Positions 47,838-56,610 of a DNA stretch of 64,000 nt are shown one piece after another. Each line of letters opens with the position of its first letter. Within the stretch, counting starts at the first letter, position 1. The notes beneath the pieces were generated by a model. That model saw only the letters and a list, made by a program, of their open reading frames with translations, did no database searches and was not told the DNA's origin. The stretch is from Salegentibacter maritimus (GTDB lineage: Bacteria > Bacteroidota > Bacteroidia > Flavobacteriales > Flavobacteriaceae), in contig NZ_JAEHOK010000005.1 of the NCBI RefSeq assembly GCF_016236915.1, forward strand, positions 62,001 to 126,000. Reading direction: 5' to 3'. Made by a program: the position numbers and the translations under genes.

Positions 47838-48611
47838 ATGAAGAATAGAATTTCAATTTTCGGACTATTTCTTTTAATAGGTTTCCCTCTTACGGCACAG
47901 GAGCTAATTTGGGAAGAAAATTTTGATGGTAATTCCTTAAATATGGAGAATTGGAGCTATGAAACCGGTGATGGTTGCCCCGATCTTTGTGGCTGGGGAA
48001 ATAATGAGCGCCAAATTTACAGCAAAGATTATGTAGCTGTAAAAGATGGAAATTTAGTGATTACCGCAGATAAGGTTGGAGATGCCTATTATAGCGGAAA
48101 AGTAAATACTAAAGATAAGTTCGAGTTTCAATACGGAACCGTTGAGGTTCGTGCAAAATTACCCGATGGGCACGGTCTTTGGCCGGCAATTTGGATGTTG
48201 GGTGCTAATATAAATGAGGTGGGTTGGCCCGCCTCTGGCGAGATTGATATCATGGAGTTTGTGGGCAGGCAGCCCGATACTATTCATAACGCGCTGCATA
48301 CACCGGCAAGTCATGGAAATACTGAAAATATTAAAACCACGCCCATAGAAAATGTTACTTCAGATTTTCATGTTTTTAAAATGAACTGGACCAAAGATGC
48401 GATTACTTTTTATATAGACGATAAAAAGACCTATGTCTTCTCTCCTTCAGAAAAAAATGAAAAAACTTACCCTTACAGGCATCCGTTTTATTTATTATTG
48501 AATCTTGCTGTAGGTGGAAATTTTGGAGGACCTGAAGTTGATGATTCTATTTTTCCAAAACAATTTTTAATAGATTATGTAAAGGTTTATAAATACCAAG
48601 ACAGTAAATAA
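47838..48611 (+). CDS. GH16 beta-glucanase, compact secreted form
   Basis: A 257-residue enzyme consisting of a signal peptide (to about residue 21, LTAQ) and one GH16 domain. The catalytic motif is SGEIDIMEFVG with nucleophile Glu135 and acid/base Glu140. It begins two bases after the GH3 stop. With no lipobox it may be periplasmic or secreted, in contrast to the first GH16, so the two could act in different places on the same polymer. It ends the glucan locus. Confidence 0.94.
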   Translation: MKNRISIFGLFLLIGFPLTAQELIWEENFDGNSLNMENWSYETGDGCPDLCGWGNNERQIYSKDYVAVKDGNLVITADKVGDAYYSGKVNTKDKFEFQYGTVEVRAKLPDGHGLWPAIWMLGANINEVGWPASGEIDIMEFVGRQPDTIHNALHTPASHGNTENIKTTPIENVTSDFHVFKMNWTKDAITFYIDDKKTYVFSPSEKNEKTYPYRHPFYLLLNLAVGGNFGGPEVDDSIFPKQFLIDYVKVYKYQDSK

Positions 48612-49237
48612 CTATTGTTTGCCTCTCTCTTGTAGATTGAGGTTTAGTCGATAATCTAAATTAAATATTTGTAGGCTTAATCAACCTTAAAAGCTCAATA
48701 CCTCGTAGGTTTTCTGCGAGGTTATTTTTGTTTTTAAATGAATAATTTGGAGTGAAATCCTGGATTATTTTGGGTGGATAGTTTTGGTATTTTCAATACC
48801 TTCGCCTTATAAATGCACTTTTTATGTATAAAACTAATTATTGGGGTACAAAAGAATATTTTAAGATTGTCCGACAATTTTTTGATTATGTTTTATGAAA
48901 AAACATTAGATGAATGAGTATGGTTTATTGAGTTTGATTTCAAGGCGTCTATTAGTATTATTTATAGATTATAGTAATAATCAAATGATGCGAATAATGG
49001 CTTAAACCATTAAAAACAAGTATTTTGTCAGTAAAAAAAAGAAATAATTCTTACCAGGTAAGTAAGCGCTAAAAATCTTACAATACTTAGTAGGTTTTGT
49101 TAAAGTTAAACTAATTTTTATTATTTTTATAAGGTGTTGCCCCCTCTACACAAAACTAACGTACCTACTTTCTCGTTAATATATAGAATACAGAGTTTTT
49201 AGTGACTAATATTATGGCAGTAATTTAGGTGCAAATT
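48612..49237. other. Long AT-rich gap after the glucan locus
   Basis: This 626-bp stretch contains a terminator (48698-48735) and then AT-rich DNA with no gene I can support. Only very short open frames occur. Confidence 0.6.
48698..48735 (+). terminator. Terminator of the glucan locus
   Basis: ACCTCG (48700-48705) and CGAGGT (48717-48722) pair, followed by TATTTTTGTTTTT. The A-rich left and T-rich right sides extend the stem imperfectly. Confidence 0.65.
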
Positions 49238-49459
49238 ATGAGGAGCAGGATAAAAATATTATGTGCAATAATTGCGCTGCTTTTATCTTTAGATATAGCA
49301 GGACAGGCGCAAAGCCATAAATTGCCGCCACCTCAAATGGAAGGAGTGTCTGGTGATAGCGTACCTCCTCCTCCCGGTCTCCCTATAGATTTTGGGATTT
49401 CGGCTTTACTAGCTGCCGGTTTAGGCTTGGGGATTCATCATCTTAGGAAAAAAAAATAA
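49238..49459 (+). CDS. Small PID-CTERM sorting-signal protein
   Basis: A 73-residue protein read from the ATG at 49238 (a GTG at 49229 adds three residues). It has a signal peptide (IKILCAIIALLLSLDIAGQ), a very short middle rich in Pro (KLPPPQMEG, SVPPPPGLP) and a C-terminal tripartite signal: the Pro-Ile-Asp motif PGLPIDFG, a hydrophobic helix (ISALLAAGLGLGIHHL) and a basic tail RKKK. This matches the PID-CTERM class of putative sorting signals in Flavobacteriia. The mature chain after removal of both signals would be tiny. The stop codon abuts the ribE stop on the other strand. Confidence 0.75.
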   Translation: MRSRIKILCAIIALLLSLDIAGQAQSHKLPPPQMEGVSGDSVPPPPGLPIDFGISALLAAGLGLGIHHLRKKK

Positions 49460-50047
49460 TTATTTTAATTCCTGGATACGTTTTACATATTTCCCTATCA
49501 CATCAAATTCCAGATTTACAAGATCTCCCTCTTTTAGAAACTTAAAGGTGGTATATTTATAGGTATAGGGAATTATAGCCACGCTAAATTCATTCCTTTT
49601 TGAATTCACTACAGTAAGGCTCACGCCATTAACAGTAATAGAACCTTTTTCTATGGTAATATTTTGTAGGGCCGGGTCATATTCAAAAGTAAACTCCCAG
49701 CTACCATCTTTTTCGGTTACTTTTTTACAAACTGCGGTTTGATCTACGTGTCCTTGCACAATATGACCGTCAAGCCTGGCGCCGAGTTTCATTCCTCTTT
49801 CCAGGTTTACCGGTGCATTTTCCTGTAAATGCTTTACATTGGTTTTTGCCAGGGTTTCAGCCACCGCGGTTACGGTATATTCATTTTCAGCAATAGAAAC
49901 TACGGTAAGACAAACACCATTATGGGCTACACTTTGGTCTATTTTTAATTCGGGTGTCATCGTTGCTTTTATACTTATATGCATATTTCCACCTTCGTTC
50001 TGAACGCGACTTACTTCTCCTACTTCTTCAATAATTCCGGTAAACAT
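49460..50047 (-). CDS. ribE: Riboflavin synthase, alpha subunit
   Basis: A 195-residue trimeric enzyme that dismutates two molecules of 6,7-dimethyl-8-ribityllumazine to riboflavin. The N-terminal MFTGIIEEVGEVSRV and the two lumazine-binding repeats are clear (VAHNGVCLTVVSI in the first, ITVNGVSLTVVNSKRNEFSV in the second), with GHIVQGHVDQT between. Length is typical. It is divergent from pdxA; two adjacent palindromes lie in the shared control region. Confidence 0.96.
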   Translation of the reverse strand: MFTGIIEEVGEVSRVQNEGGNMHISIKATMTPELKIDQSVAHNGVCLTVVSIAENEYTVTAVAETLAKTNVKHLQENAPVNLERGMKLGARLDGHIVQGHVDQTAVCKKVTEKDGSWEFTFEYDPALQNITIEKGSITVNGVSLTVVNSKRNEFSVAIIPYTYKYTTFKFLKEGDLVNLEFDVIGKYVKRIQELK

Positions 50048-50125
50048 ATCTTTGGATTATTCTTACATTTGTGATGTAAAAATAGAAATAAACAGGAGAA
50101 GTTTAATGAAATACCGACCAACAAA

Positions 50126-50154
50126 TTCAGATTTAAATCTGAAACAATATTGTT
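50126..50154. promoter_or_regulatory. Two adjacent palindromes between ribE and pdxA
   Basis: TTCAGATTTAAATCTGAA (50126-50143) is a perfect 18-bp palindrome, and AACAATATTGTT (50143-50154) a perfect 12-bp one that follows at once. They lie 41 bp before the pdxA start and 79 bp before ribE, where an operator would be expected. The binding protein is unknown. Confidence 0.45.
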
Positions 50155-50194
50155 AGTGTTTCACTAAATAGCGAATCCCGATAATTTTAAGCAG

Positions 50195-51241
50195 ATGAAG
50201 CAAGCAGAAAAGGTGAAATTAGGAATAAGTATAGGAGATTTAAATGGAATTGGCAGTGAAATAGTGCTCAAAACCTTTGACGACTCCCGAATGCTGGATT
50301 TTTGTACGCCTATTATTTTTGCTTCAACCAAAGTGCTTACTTTTTTAAAGAAACAGTTCAAGCTTTCTTTACATTTTCAGGGAATAGACGATGCCTCTAA
50401 AGCGATAGATGGAAAGATTAATGTGGTAAATGTTTGGAAAGAAGGTGTGAATATAAATTTTGGAGAGGAAGATCCAAAAGTAGGAAGCTATGCGTTTAAA
50501 TCTTTACAGGCTGCAACAAGTGCACTTAAAGAAGACCAAATAGATGTTTTGGTGACCGCTCCCATCAATAAACATAGCATCCAGTCGGCCGAGTTTAATT
50601 TTCCAGGCCATACAGATTATTTGGCAAAAGAACTGGAGGGCGAAAGCCTCATGTTTATGATTACCGATACCTTGAAAATAGGTTTACTTACAGATCATGT
50701 GGCCCTAAAGGATATTGCGAATACCATTACACCCCAATTAATTGAAAAGAAATTGAAAATTATCCAGGACACTTTGAAGCAGGATTTTAGGGTTCAGAAA
50801 CCTAAAATAGCAGTTTTAGGTATTAATCCGCATAGTGGCGATAACGGGGTTATTGGGAAAGAAGATGAAGAAGTTTTAAAACCTACGCTTCAGAAATTGC
50901 GGGATAAAGGAGATTTGGTTTTTGGTCCATTTTCGGCCGATAGCTTTTTTGGTTCTAAAAATTACGTGAATTTTGATGCTGTGGTGGCCTCTTACCACGA
51001 CCAGGGCCTAATTCCTTTTAAAACCCTTTCTTTTGGTAATGGAGTAAATTTTACCGCCGGGTTGAGCAAAGTGAGAACCTCGCCAGATCACGGTACCGCT
51101 TTTGAGATTGCGGGTACCAACTCGGCAAATATCAATTCATTTAAAGAGGCCGTTTTTCGGGCAATAGAAATTTATAAATGCCGTGAAGAATATAAGGAGC
51201 TTACCAAAAACCCCTTAAAGAAACAGGGTAGAAAGTTATAA
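50195..51241 (+). CDS. pdxA: 4-hydroxythreonine-4-phosphate dehydrogenase
   Basis: A 348-residue enzyme of pyridoxal-phosphate synthesis (DXP-dependent route), which oxidises 4-phosphohydroxy-threonine. It contains GISIGDLNGIGSEI near the start, the metal-binding His in FPGHTDYLAKEL, a second in ASYHDQGLIPFK and a third in SPDHGTAFEIAG. Length is normal. It is divergent from ribE and lies 97 bp upstream of the DUF177 gene. Confidence 0.95.
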   Translation: MKQAEKVKLGISIGDLNGIGSEIVLKTFDDSRMLDFCTPIIFASTKVLTFLKKQFKLSLHFQGIDDASKAIDGKINVVNVWKEGVNINFGEEDPKVGSYAFKSLQAATSALKEDQIDVLVTAPINKHSIQSAEFNFPGHTDYLAKELEGESLMFMITDTLKIGLLTDHVALKDIANTITPQLIEKKLKIIQDTLKQDFRVQKPKIAVLGINPHSGDNGVIGKEDEEVLKPTLQKLRDKGDLVFGPFSADSFFGSKNYVNFDAVVASYHDQGLIPFKTLSFGNGVNFTAGLSKVRTSPDHGTAFEIAGTNSANINSFKEAVFRAIEIYKCREEYKELTKNPLKKQGRKL

Positions 51242-51284
51242 ACAAAAAATTGTTTATAACAAGGCTCTAATTTATTAATTTTTA

Positions 51285-51292
51285 TATATTTG
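51285..51292 (+). promoter_or_regulatory. -7 box of the DUF177-rpmF unit
   Basis: TATATTTG matches TAnnTTTG and is followed by GCACCC; it ends 46 bases before the DUF177 gene start. No clear TTTG -33 element was seen. Confidence 0.5.
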
Positions 51293-51338
51293 CACCCGCC
51301 TAAGCCTAAGCGGCTCATGGCATGAAACTGATGATGAG

Positions 51339-51878
51339 ATGAGGAATTTAGCAGCGTATACAATCCCTTTTGTAGGGTTAAAGCTGGGCAAACACCAGTT
51401 TGAATACGACATTGACAATAAGTTCTTTGAGCATTTTGAGTACGACGATCTTAACAGTGCCAATGTGAAAATTGATTTGTTTTTGGAGAAAAAAACAACA
51501 ATGATGGAGCTTACTTTTAAAGCTTCCGGTGCGGTTAATGTAAATTGTGATATCACCAATGAGCCATATAATCAGCCTATTGAAGGCAGTTTATATTTGG
51601 TTGTGAAATTTGGTGAAGAATATAATGACGAAAATGAAGATTTATTAATTTTGCCCCACGGTGAATATGAAATAAATGTTCAGCAATATATTTATGAGCT
51701 TATTGTGCTTTCTGTTCCTTTAAAAAGGGTTCATCCCGGGGTAGAAGATGGCACCTTAGATTCAGACGTACTGGATAAACTTGAAGAATTAAGTATTAGT
51801 AATAACGAGAGTAAAAATGATGAGGATGAAATAGATCCTCGCTGGGATAAATTAAAAAACTTATTAAACGATAAATAA
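51339..51878 (+). CDS. DUF177 (YceD-like) protein
   Basis: A 179-residue protein of the DUF177 family, which in many bacteria is encoded directly upstream of rpmF and linked to 23S rRNA/ribosome assembly. The N-terminus YTIPFVGLKLGKHQFEYDID is the Bacteroidota form, and the acidic C-terminus (NDEDEIDPRWDKLKNLLND) carries the DPRWxxL motif. It lies 9 bp before rpmF and they surely share a transcript. The conserved synteny DUF177-rpmF-fabH-accBC links translation and fatty-acid synthesis. Confidence 0.92.
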   Translation: MRNLAAYTIPFVGLKLGKHQFEYDIDNKFFEHFEYDDLNSANVKIDLFLEKKTTMMELTFKASGAVNVNCDITNEPYNQPIEGSLYLVVKFGEEYNDENEDLLILPHGEYEINVQQYIYELIVLSVPLKRVHPGVEDGTLDSDVLDKLEELSISNNESKNDEDEIDPRWDKLKNLLNDK

Positions 51879-51887
51879 CAGCAAGCC

Positions 51888-52085
51888 ATGGCACATCCAA
51901 AGAGAAAAATCTCTAAAACAAGAAGAGATAAAAGAAGGACACATTATAAAGCTTCGGTACCAAAAATAGCTACAGATCCTACAACAGGAGAAGCTCATTT
52001 GTACCATAGAGCACACTGGCATGAAGGTAAATTATATTACCGAGGCCAGGTCCTAATTGATAATACAGAAGAAATAGAAGCTTAA
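51888..52085 (+). CDS. rpmF: 50S ribosomal protein L32
   Basis: A 65-residue L32 protein. The start [20 protein letters not shown] is the family signature. The paired cysteines that form a zinc site in some L32 proteins are absent, so this is the zinc-independent form, as is common in this phylum. It lies between DUF177 and a terminator. Confidence 0.97.
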   Translation: MAHPKRKISKTRRDKRRTHYKASVPKIATDPTTGEAHLYHRAHWHEGKLYYRGQVLIDNTEEIEA

Positions 52086-52110
52086 TTGAACATAGAGCTT
52101 TAACTTTTAT

Positions 52111-52140
52111 AAAAACTCTCACCCACGTGAGAGTTTTTTG
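52111..52140 (+). terminator. Terminator after rpmF
   Basis: ACTCTCAC and GTGAGAGT form a perfect 8-bp stem with the loop CCAC, with A-run and T-run on both sides (AAAA...TTTTTT). It separates rpmF from fabH, which must have its own promoter. Confidence 0.85.
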
Positions 52141-52261
52141 TTTCAAGTTGAATAAGTGCTAAAAAGACCTTAATTTGCACGCCCAGTTAAAGAAAAATTA
52201 GTACTTTTCTTTAGGCTTTTTACGTCTCTATGGGCGTAGAATGGGTATTAAAGTGAAATCT

Positions 52262-53257
52262 ATGAATAAAATCACAGCAGCCATTACCGCTGTGGGTACC
52301 TATGTACCCGAGGATGTGTTAACCAACAAAATGTTGGAAGAGATGGTGGAGACCAACGATGAATGGATCTTCAGCCGAACCGGTATTAAAGAACGCCGAA
52401 TTTTAAAAGACCCTAATAAAGGAACTTCATTTTTAGGAATAGAAGCAGCCAAAAATTTGATAGAGAAATCAAATCTCGATCCAAAAGAGATAGATTTGGT
52501 GCTTTTGGCTTCTGCAACTCCAGATTTACCTGTAGCCGCTACAGCGGTTCATATCGCTACGCAAATTGGTGCTACCAATGCGTTTGGATATGACCTTCAG
52601 GCCGCTTGTTCCGGATTTTTATATGCCATGTCTACGGCTTCGGCCTATATTGAATCTGGCCGATATAAAAAAGTACTAGTGATTGGGGCCGATAAAATGT
52701 CTTCTATAATCGATTATACCGATAGAACTACCTGTATTATCTTTGGCGATGGTGCAGGTGCAGTACTTATGGAGCCTAATGAAGAAGGCCTTGGTTTACA
52801 GGATGAAATCTTAAGAAGCGATTCTATTGGAAGGGAATCCCTAAAAATAGAAGCCGGCGGTTCACTAATGCCTCCAACCGAGGAAACAGTAGCTAAAAAA
52901 TTACATTATGTAAGGCAGGATGGCAAAACTGTATTTAAGTTTGCAGTGTCTAATATGGCAGGCGTTAGCGAACAAATTATGGAGCGCAATAAATTAAACA
53001 ATGATGATGTAGATTGGCTTATTGCACACCAGGCAAATAAACGAATTGTAGGAGCTACGGCTCAGCGTATGGGCCTTGAAGATAATAAAGTGCTTATGAA
53101 CATTGAGCGCTATGGAAATACTACATCGGCTACTTTGCCTTTATTGCTTGGAGATTACGAAAAGCAATTCAAAAAAGGAGATAATTTAGTTTTTGCTTCA
53201 TTTGGAGGCGGCTTCACCTGGGGAGCAATCTACTTAAAATGGGCATATAATTCTTAA
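52262..53257 (+). CDS. fabH: Beta-ketoacyl-ACP synthase III
   Basis: Read from the ATG at 52262 (331 residues); the ATG at 52241 would add seven residues that are not conserved. The enzyme condenses acyl-CoA with malonyl-ACP to start fatty-acid chains. The catalytic triad is visible: Cys116 in LQAACSGFLYA, His in LIAHQANKRI and Asn in ERYGNTTSATLP. It is followed at 21 bp by accB, so chain initiation and malonyl-CoA supply are encoded together. Confidence 0.96.
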   Translation: MNKITAAITAVGTYVPEDVLTNKMLEEMVETNDEWIFSRTGIKERRILKDPNKGTSFLGIEAAKNLIEKSNLDPKEIDLVLLASATPDLPVAATAVHIATQIGATNAFGYDLQAACSGFLYAMSTASAYIESGRYKKVLVIGADKMSSIIDYTDRTTCIIFGDGAGAVLMEPNEEGLGLQDEILRSDSIGRESLKIEAGGSLMPPTEETVAKKLHYVRQDGKTVFKFAVSNMAGVSEQIMERNKLNNDDVDWLIAHQANKRIVGATAQRMGLEDNKVLMNIERYGNTTSATLPLLLGDYEKQFKKGDNLVFASFGGGFTWGAIYLKWAYNS

Positions 53258-53278
53258 AAAAACCAACACCCTAACATT

Positions 53279-53788
53279 ATGGATTTAAAAGAAATTCAGA
53301 ATTTAATAAAGTTTGTGGCCAAGTCTGGTGCCAGCGAGGTAAAACTGGAGACGGGCGATGTGAAAATTACGATTAGAACAGGCTCAGACGAAAAAGAAAC
53401 TATTGTTCAACAAGTGCCAATGGGTGGCCAAATGCCACAAATGCCTGCGCAAGTACAACCGCAGCAACCACATGCACCGGCACCATCTCAGGAAGAAAGT
53501 GCACCACAACAAAAAGAGAGTAAATCGGCTGCAGAAGACGATTCAAAATATATTACGGTAAAATCTCCAATTATTGGAACTTTCTATCGTAAACCTTCTC
53601 CAGATAAACCAACCTTTGTAGAAGTTGGAGATTCGGTTAAAGAAGGAGATGTGCTTTGTGTGATTGAAGCTATGAAACTTTTTAATGAGATAGAGAGCGA
53701 AGTTTCAGGAAAAATAGTAAAGGTACTGGTAGACGATGCTTCACCGGTAGAATTCGATCAGCCTTTATTCTTAGTAGATCCATCATAA
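53279..53788 (+). CDS. accB: Acetyl-CoA carboxylase biotin carboxyl carrier protein
   Basis: A 169-residue carrier: N-terminal helix region (residues 1-45), a Pro/Gln/Ala-rich flexible linker (about 45-85) and a C-terminal biotinyl domain. Biotin is attached at Lys133 in [10 protein letters not shown] (the usual EAMKM motif with Leu). It carries carboxybiotin between AccC and the carboxyltransferase. It lies between fabH and accC. Confidence 0.96.
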   Translation: MDLKEIQNLIKFVAKSGASEVKLETGDVKITIRTGSDEKETIVQQVPMGGQMPQMPAQVQPQQPHAPAPSQEESAPQQKESKSAAEDDSKYITVKSPIIGTFYRKPSPDKPTFVEVGDSVKEGDVLCVIEAMKLFNEIESEVSGKIVKVLVDDASPVEFDQPLFLVDPS

Positions 53789-53842
53789 ATTACTGCCCAT
53801 TTAGCTTAAGGCATTTTGTCCTGGGCCAAAAAAACAATAGGT

Positions 53843-55189
53843 ATGTTTAAAAAAATATTGATTGCAAACAGGGGCGAGATCGCTTTACGCGTAATTCGTA
53901 CCTGTAAAGAAATGGGAATTAGCACAGTGGCGGTTTATTCTACCGCAGATGCTGAAAGCCTTCACGTAAGGTTTGCCGATGAGGCCGTATGTATAGGACC
54001 TCCTCCCAGTAATTTATCTTATCTTAAAATCTCAAACATCATAGCTGCGGCAGAAATTACCAATGCCGATGCTATTCACCCCGGTTATGGTTTTCTTTCT
54101 GAAAACGCAAAATTTTCAAAAATTTGTGAAGAGCACGATATTAAATTTATAGGTGCTTCTGCCGAAATGATTGGAAAAATGGGGGATAAAGCAACGGCTA
54201 AAGCTACTATGAAAGCTGCCGGGGTTCCCTGTGTACCGGGATCGGAAGGGATTATTAAAGATTTTGAGGAATGTAAAAAAATAGCCAAGGAAATTGGTTA
54301 TCCGGTTATGCTAAAAGCTACTGCAGGTGGTGGTGGTAAAGGTATGCGTGCCGTATGGAAGGAAGAAGACCTGCAAGCTGCATGGGATTCTGCAAGACAG
54401 GAATCGGCTGCAGCTTTTGATAATAATGATATGTATATGGAAAAGCTCATTGAAGAGCCTCGCCATATAGAAATTCAGGTAGTTGGAGACAGTAGGGGGA
54501 AAGCATGTCACCTTTCTGAAAGGGACTGCTCGGTACAACGCCGTCACCAGAAGTTAACCGAAGAAACACCTTCTCCTTTTATGACCGATAGCCTTCGGGA
54601 AAAAATGGGAGAGGCAGCCGTAAGAGCCGCAGAATACATTAAATACGAAGGTGCAGGTACTGTAGAGTTTTTGGTAGATAAACACCGTAATTTCTACTTT
54701 ATGGAAATGAACACCCGTATACAGGTAGAGCACCCAATTACCGAACAGGTAATAGATTACGATCTTATTAGGGAACAAATCCTGGTTGCAGCGGGAGTTC
54801 CAATTTCGGGTAAAGATTATTTCCCAAAATTACACTCTATAGAATGCCGAATTAATGCCGAAGATCCTTATAACGGCTTTAGGCCTTCGCCGGGGAAGAT
54901 CACAAATCTTCACGCACCCGGTGGCCATGGGGTAAGAATAGATACGCACGTTTATAGTGGGTATATTATTCCGCCAAACTACGATTCTATGATCGCGAAA
55001 TTGATCACTACCGCCCAAACCAGGGAAGAGGCGATCAATAAAATGAAACGCGCATTAGATGAATTCGTGATAGAAGGTATTAAAACCACAATCCCGTTCC
55101 ATAGACAACTTATGGACCATCCCGATTATATTGATGGGAATTACACCACTAAGTTTATGGAAGATTTTGAAATGAAATCACTCGAATAA
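53843..55189 (+). CDS. accC: Acetyl-CoA carboxylase biotin carboxylase subunit
   Basis: Read from the ATG at 53843 (448 residues; the TTG at 53816 adds nine). It is the ATP-grasp enzyme that carboxylates the biotin of AccB. Visible marks are [20 protein letters not shown] at the start, the glycine-rich ATP loop [12 protein letters not shown], the [14 protein letters not shown] active-site strand and the C-terminal domain with RINAEDP. Ends the fabH-accB-accC operon, 66 bp before a terminator-containing gap. Confidence 0.97.
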   Translation: MFKKILIANRGEIALRVIRTCKEMGISTVAVYSTADAESLHVRFADEAVCIGPPPSNLSYLKISNIIAAAEITNADAIHPGYGFLSENAKFSKICEEHDIKFIGASAEMIGKMGDKATAKATMKAAGVPCVPGSEGIIKDFEECKKIAKEIGYPVMLKATAGGGGKGMRAVWKEEDLQAAWDSARQESAAAFDNNDMYMEKLIEEPRHIEIQVVGDSRGKACHLSERDCSVQRRHQKLTEETPSPFMTDSLREKMGEAAVRAAEYIKYEGAGTVEFLVDKHRNFYFMEMNTRIQVEHPITEQVIDYDLIREQILVAAGVPISGKDYFPKLHSIECRINAEDPYNGFRPSPGKITNLHAPGGHGVRIDTHVYSGYIIPPNYDSMIAKLITTAQTREEAINKMKRALDEFVIEGIKTTIPFHRQLMDHPDYIDGNYTTKFMEDFEMKSLE

Positions 55190-55202
55190 GATTAAGTTTC
55201 AG

Positions 55203-55381
55203 CGTCATTCTGAACTTGTTTCAGAATCTAACATCTGGAATATTTAAGCATAAGACCTCACAGGTTTTCTAAACCTGTGAGGTCTTTTTTTATTAGCATC
55301 GCCAAAAGGGCATATTAGCCTGAGGTAGTTTACTTGAACAATTTTCCTTCGTCAGCCTGAATTTATTTCAGAATCTAATAT
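55203..55381. repeat. Dispersed intergenic repeat elements after accC
   Basis: CATTCTGAACTTGTTTCAGA-type element at 55203-55233 and GTCAGCCTGAATTTATTTCA-type element from 55351. They flank the accC terminator and belong to the same family as those at 5.4, 6.6-7.1 and 57.3 kb. The 305-bp gap (55190-55494) contains no gene. Confidence 0.55.
55252..55291 (+). terminator. Terminator after accC
   Basis: AAGACCTCACAGGTTT and AAACCTGTGAGGTCTT form a perfect 16-bp stem with a TCT loop, followed by a T-run. It is bidirectional in shape because of the A-run on its left side. Confidence 0.9.
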
Positions 55382-55494
55382 CTTGACAATCTAAATGCGT
55401 TAAAAATCCAGAAAAAGATTAAACTATGTCGGCTGGAGTTTTTATGTAGCCTCATTATTTATTTCGTATTTTCATTAAAAATTAACCAAGCCTA

Positions 55495-56610
55495 ATGAAC
55501 CTTTCTTACTGGGAAACCAAAACCTGGTTTTCAAATATTGATTTTTGCATTGTCGGTAGCGGGATTACGGGCCTAAATTGTGCTCTAAACTTAAAAACGC
55601 GATTTCCAAAATCTAAAATCCTTGTTTTAGAACGCGGCATGTTACTAAACGGAGCAAGTACAAAAAATGCCGGTTTTGCCTGTTTTGGAAGTGTCTCTGA
55701 AATCCTGGAAGATCTAAATTCCCATTCTGAAGAGGAAGTGCTGCAGCTTATTCAAAAGCGGTTAAAGGGCTTGAATTTGCTTCGGAAGAATTTGGGAGAT
55801 AAAAACATAGGCTATAAGGAATATGGGGGCTACGAACTTTTTACCAAAGAAGACCAGGCACTTTTTGAAGAATGTACGGCAAAGTTACCTGAGCTCAATA
55901 AAATGCTGGAACCGCTGTTTGGAGAGGCTATGTTTAGTATCCAAAAAAATAGCTTCGGATTTAGGGATATTCAGAAAAAAATTATTTTTAATCAGTTTGA
56001 AGGTCAGTTAAATACCGGGGGAATGATGGAAACCCTCCTGTATAAAGTTCAAAAGGCCGGTATAAAAATCCTGAATAATGTTAACGTTGAAGAATTCACG
56101 GAGGCCAAAAATTCGGTAAAGATTAAAACCGATAAATTAGAATTTTTAGCAAGGAAATTATTGATAGCTACTAATGGTTTTTCAGAGAAATTGGGGATTG
56201 CGCAGGTAAAACCGGCACGTGCCCAGGTGTTGATTACCAAACCGATTAAAAATCTGGAAATCAAAGGCACATTTCATTTAGATAAAGGCTATTATTATTT
56301 CAGGAATATTGACGATTGCATTCTTTTTGGCGGTGGTAGGAACCTGGACTTTAAGACGGAAGAAACCACCGAAATGGCGCAAACAAAACTTATTCAGCAG
56401 AAACTTGAGGAATTACTTAAAAATACTATTTTGCCCGAAACTTCTTTTGAAATTGAACATCGCTGGAGCGGAATTATGGGCATTGGAAAACAGAAAAATC
56501 CCATAGTAAAGCAGGTTTCAGAAAACGTTTATTGCGGAGTGCGATTAGGCGGGATGGGCGTTGCCATTGGTAGTTTAGTAGGAAAGGAACTTTCAGAATT
56601 GATAATATGA
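55495..56610 (+). CDS. FAD-dependent oxidoreductase (DAO family)
   Basis: A 371-residue flavoprotein of the D-amino-acid oxidase-like family. The dinucleotide motif IDFCIVGSGITGLNCA starts at about residue 16, followed by LVLERGMLLNGAS-TKNAG, which matches the FAD-binding region of glycine oxidase and similar enzymes. The C-terminal GIMGIGKQKNPIV and GVRLGGMGVAIGSLVG are typical of the second FAD-contact region. Substrate unknown (amine or amino acid). Its stop overlaps the mtgA ATG by four bases (ATGA), so the two are co-translated. Confidence 0.87.
   Translation: MNLSYWETKTWFSNIDFCIVGSGITGLNCALNLKTRFPKSKILVLERGMLLNGASTKNAGFACFGSVSEILEDLNSHSEEEVLQLIQKRLKGLNLLRKNLGDKNIGYKEYGGYELFTKEDQALFEECTAKLPELNKMLEPLFGEAMFSIQKNSFGFRDIQKKIIFNQFEGQLNTGGMMETLLYKVQKAGIKILNNVNVEEFTEAKNSVKIKTDKLEFLARKLLIATNGFSEKLGIAQVKPARAQVLITKPIKNLEIKGTFHLDKGYYYFRNIDDCILFGGGRNLDFKTEETTEMAQTKLIQQKLEELLKNTILPETSFEIEHRWSGIMGIGKQKNPIVKQVSENVYCGVRLGGMGVAIGSLVGKELSELII

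Noticed and set aside
48824-48898. Short open frame of about 24 codons in the gap after the glucan locus
   Set aside because: AT-rich, no recognisable signal or promoter; likely chance.
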